Positions 63,388 to 64,000 of a stretch of 64,000 nucleotides of DNA are shown here, in pieces; the stretch's first letter is position 1; every line of letters begins with the position of its first letter. The stretch comes from Anodontia alba. Lineage: Eukaryota > Mollusca > Bivalvia > Lucinida > Lucinidae. The DNA lies in NCBI GenBank assembly GCA_964016985.1, contig OZ024824.1, positions 121,106,951 to 121,170,950 of the forward strand, read 5' to 3'. Made by a program: the position numbers and the translations under genes. Under the pieces are notes generated by a model. It had not been told where the DNA came from, made no database searches, and saw nothing but the letters and a program-made list of their open reading frames with translations.

Positions 63388-63839
63388 GTATAATAATGAA
63401 CATTTCACATTTACCCAAAGTATTTCCTTGCCTTACTTGTCTTAGAATTTGAATAATAGTTGACTTGTTAACCCTATGTATATCTTGCCTTACTTGTCTT
63501 AGAATTTGAATAATAGTTGACTCTTGTTATCTCTAGTTCACTTATCTCGAATAACCGCTTATCTCAAAGTGAAAATCTGGTCCCTGTTTTAACTTGGAAA
63601 TCTAACAACAGGTAACAAAATATTGTGGAAAAGAGGAGAAATTGCTCCTTAGGAGAAAGTGCTCCTTTTCCACAATATTTTCCATATATCTCTAACTTCA
63701 GGAGTGAAATTAAATATTCATTTGTTAAATGTGGTTGTTTGATTTATTGTTTTCCTCAATTCTGCAAATCTGATATGTCGAGGTACGGATATCACAGTGT
63801 TTCAGAGAGTCCCTTAAACTTCGAGATAATGAGAGTCAA

Positions 63840-63990
63840 CTATTTCACTACCTGCTATTGTGTCTAAAACTGCTGGATGAGGGACAAACAGTGTAGACAG
63901 TGATCAGATGCCACATTCTTAAGTATGATCTTGGTCTATGCTGTTTGCTCAGACCTGTCTGTTCAAATACGTAGGATAAATACAGTAATT
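63840..63990. mobile_element. family D MITE, right part
   Basis: CACTACCTGCTATTGTGTCT, core arm GACAAACAGTGTAGACAGTG, end TACGTAGGATAAATACAGTA. The preceding 63388-63839 shows only a short duplication (TTGCCTTACTTGTCTTAGAA at 63427 and 63488) and a hairpin AAATATTGTGGAAAAG / CTTTTCCACAATATTT near 63618-63680. Confidence 0.65.
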
Positions 63991-64000
63991 CTGTTTCTCG

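Overview
This is an AT-rich, intron-dominated animal genome fragment containing one recognisable cellular protein-coding gene. Fifteen GT-AG exons on the + strand, spread from 960 to 63387, join without a frame break into about 637 residues of an anoctamin (TMEM16) protein. The gene runs off both ends of the window: the start of the N-terminal domain and everything after TM8 are missing. By resemblance the protein falls with the ANO4/5/6/7 group. All residues that correspond to the known TMEM16 Ca2+ site are present in exons 13-15, so a functional, Ca2+-dependent channel or scramblase is expected. The host is probably a bivalve mollusc. This is inferred from the gene structure and the repeat style (gtccgtccgt arrays with TGACCTTGACCT units, arrays ended by TATGCCCC/GGGGCATA hairpins, abundant tRNA-derived SINEs); no species marker is visible.

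The introns are almost entirely small mobile elements, most of them short palindromic non-autonomous DNA elements of about 200-350 bp. I distinguish these families by their ends: (A) TTAACCCTTGTCCTGCTGAA; (B) TTAACCCATTGTAGACTGAA and related TTAA-ended types; (C) a foldback element with GGGCCCAGTTGTTCAAAG ends; (D) TACCGTATTTACCCTAAG ends; (E) AGCTCTAGATAAGAGGGG ends; (F) CATTACGAAAACACGCCTAT ends; (G) elements with an ATGCAAATTGTCTC hairpin; (H) ends carrying AACCTCTTTATAACACGG; (I) TACCGTATTCGACCTAATTA ends; (K) TACGGTAAATGTCCTAAAAT ends. Families A, B, D and K carry the same central hairpin (AAACAGTGTAGACCCAGATC and its complement) although their ends differ. Families E, F and I share another core (TTGTGGGTACTCATTAGAA). 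This looks like modular element evolution.

Layout: 1-5120, SINE, exon 1, and a dead mariner element holding two tandem arrays. 5260-7311, family I element, a four-element nest built on a SINE, and exon 2. 7312-33965, a 26.6 kb intron with elements of most families, a 153-bp tandem array (20.7-22.3 kb) and a roughly 40-bp minisatellite (27.0-28.6 kb). 33966-43899, exons 3-7 with a second dead mariner on the - strand. 43900-57901, exons 8-13 with a hAT-like element, SINE cluster and CA repeat. 57902-64000, exons 14-15 with a CpG-rich palindromic insertion and a SINE-in-MITE nest. Several insertions have clear target-site duplications, so their relative order can be read from the sequence.
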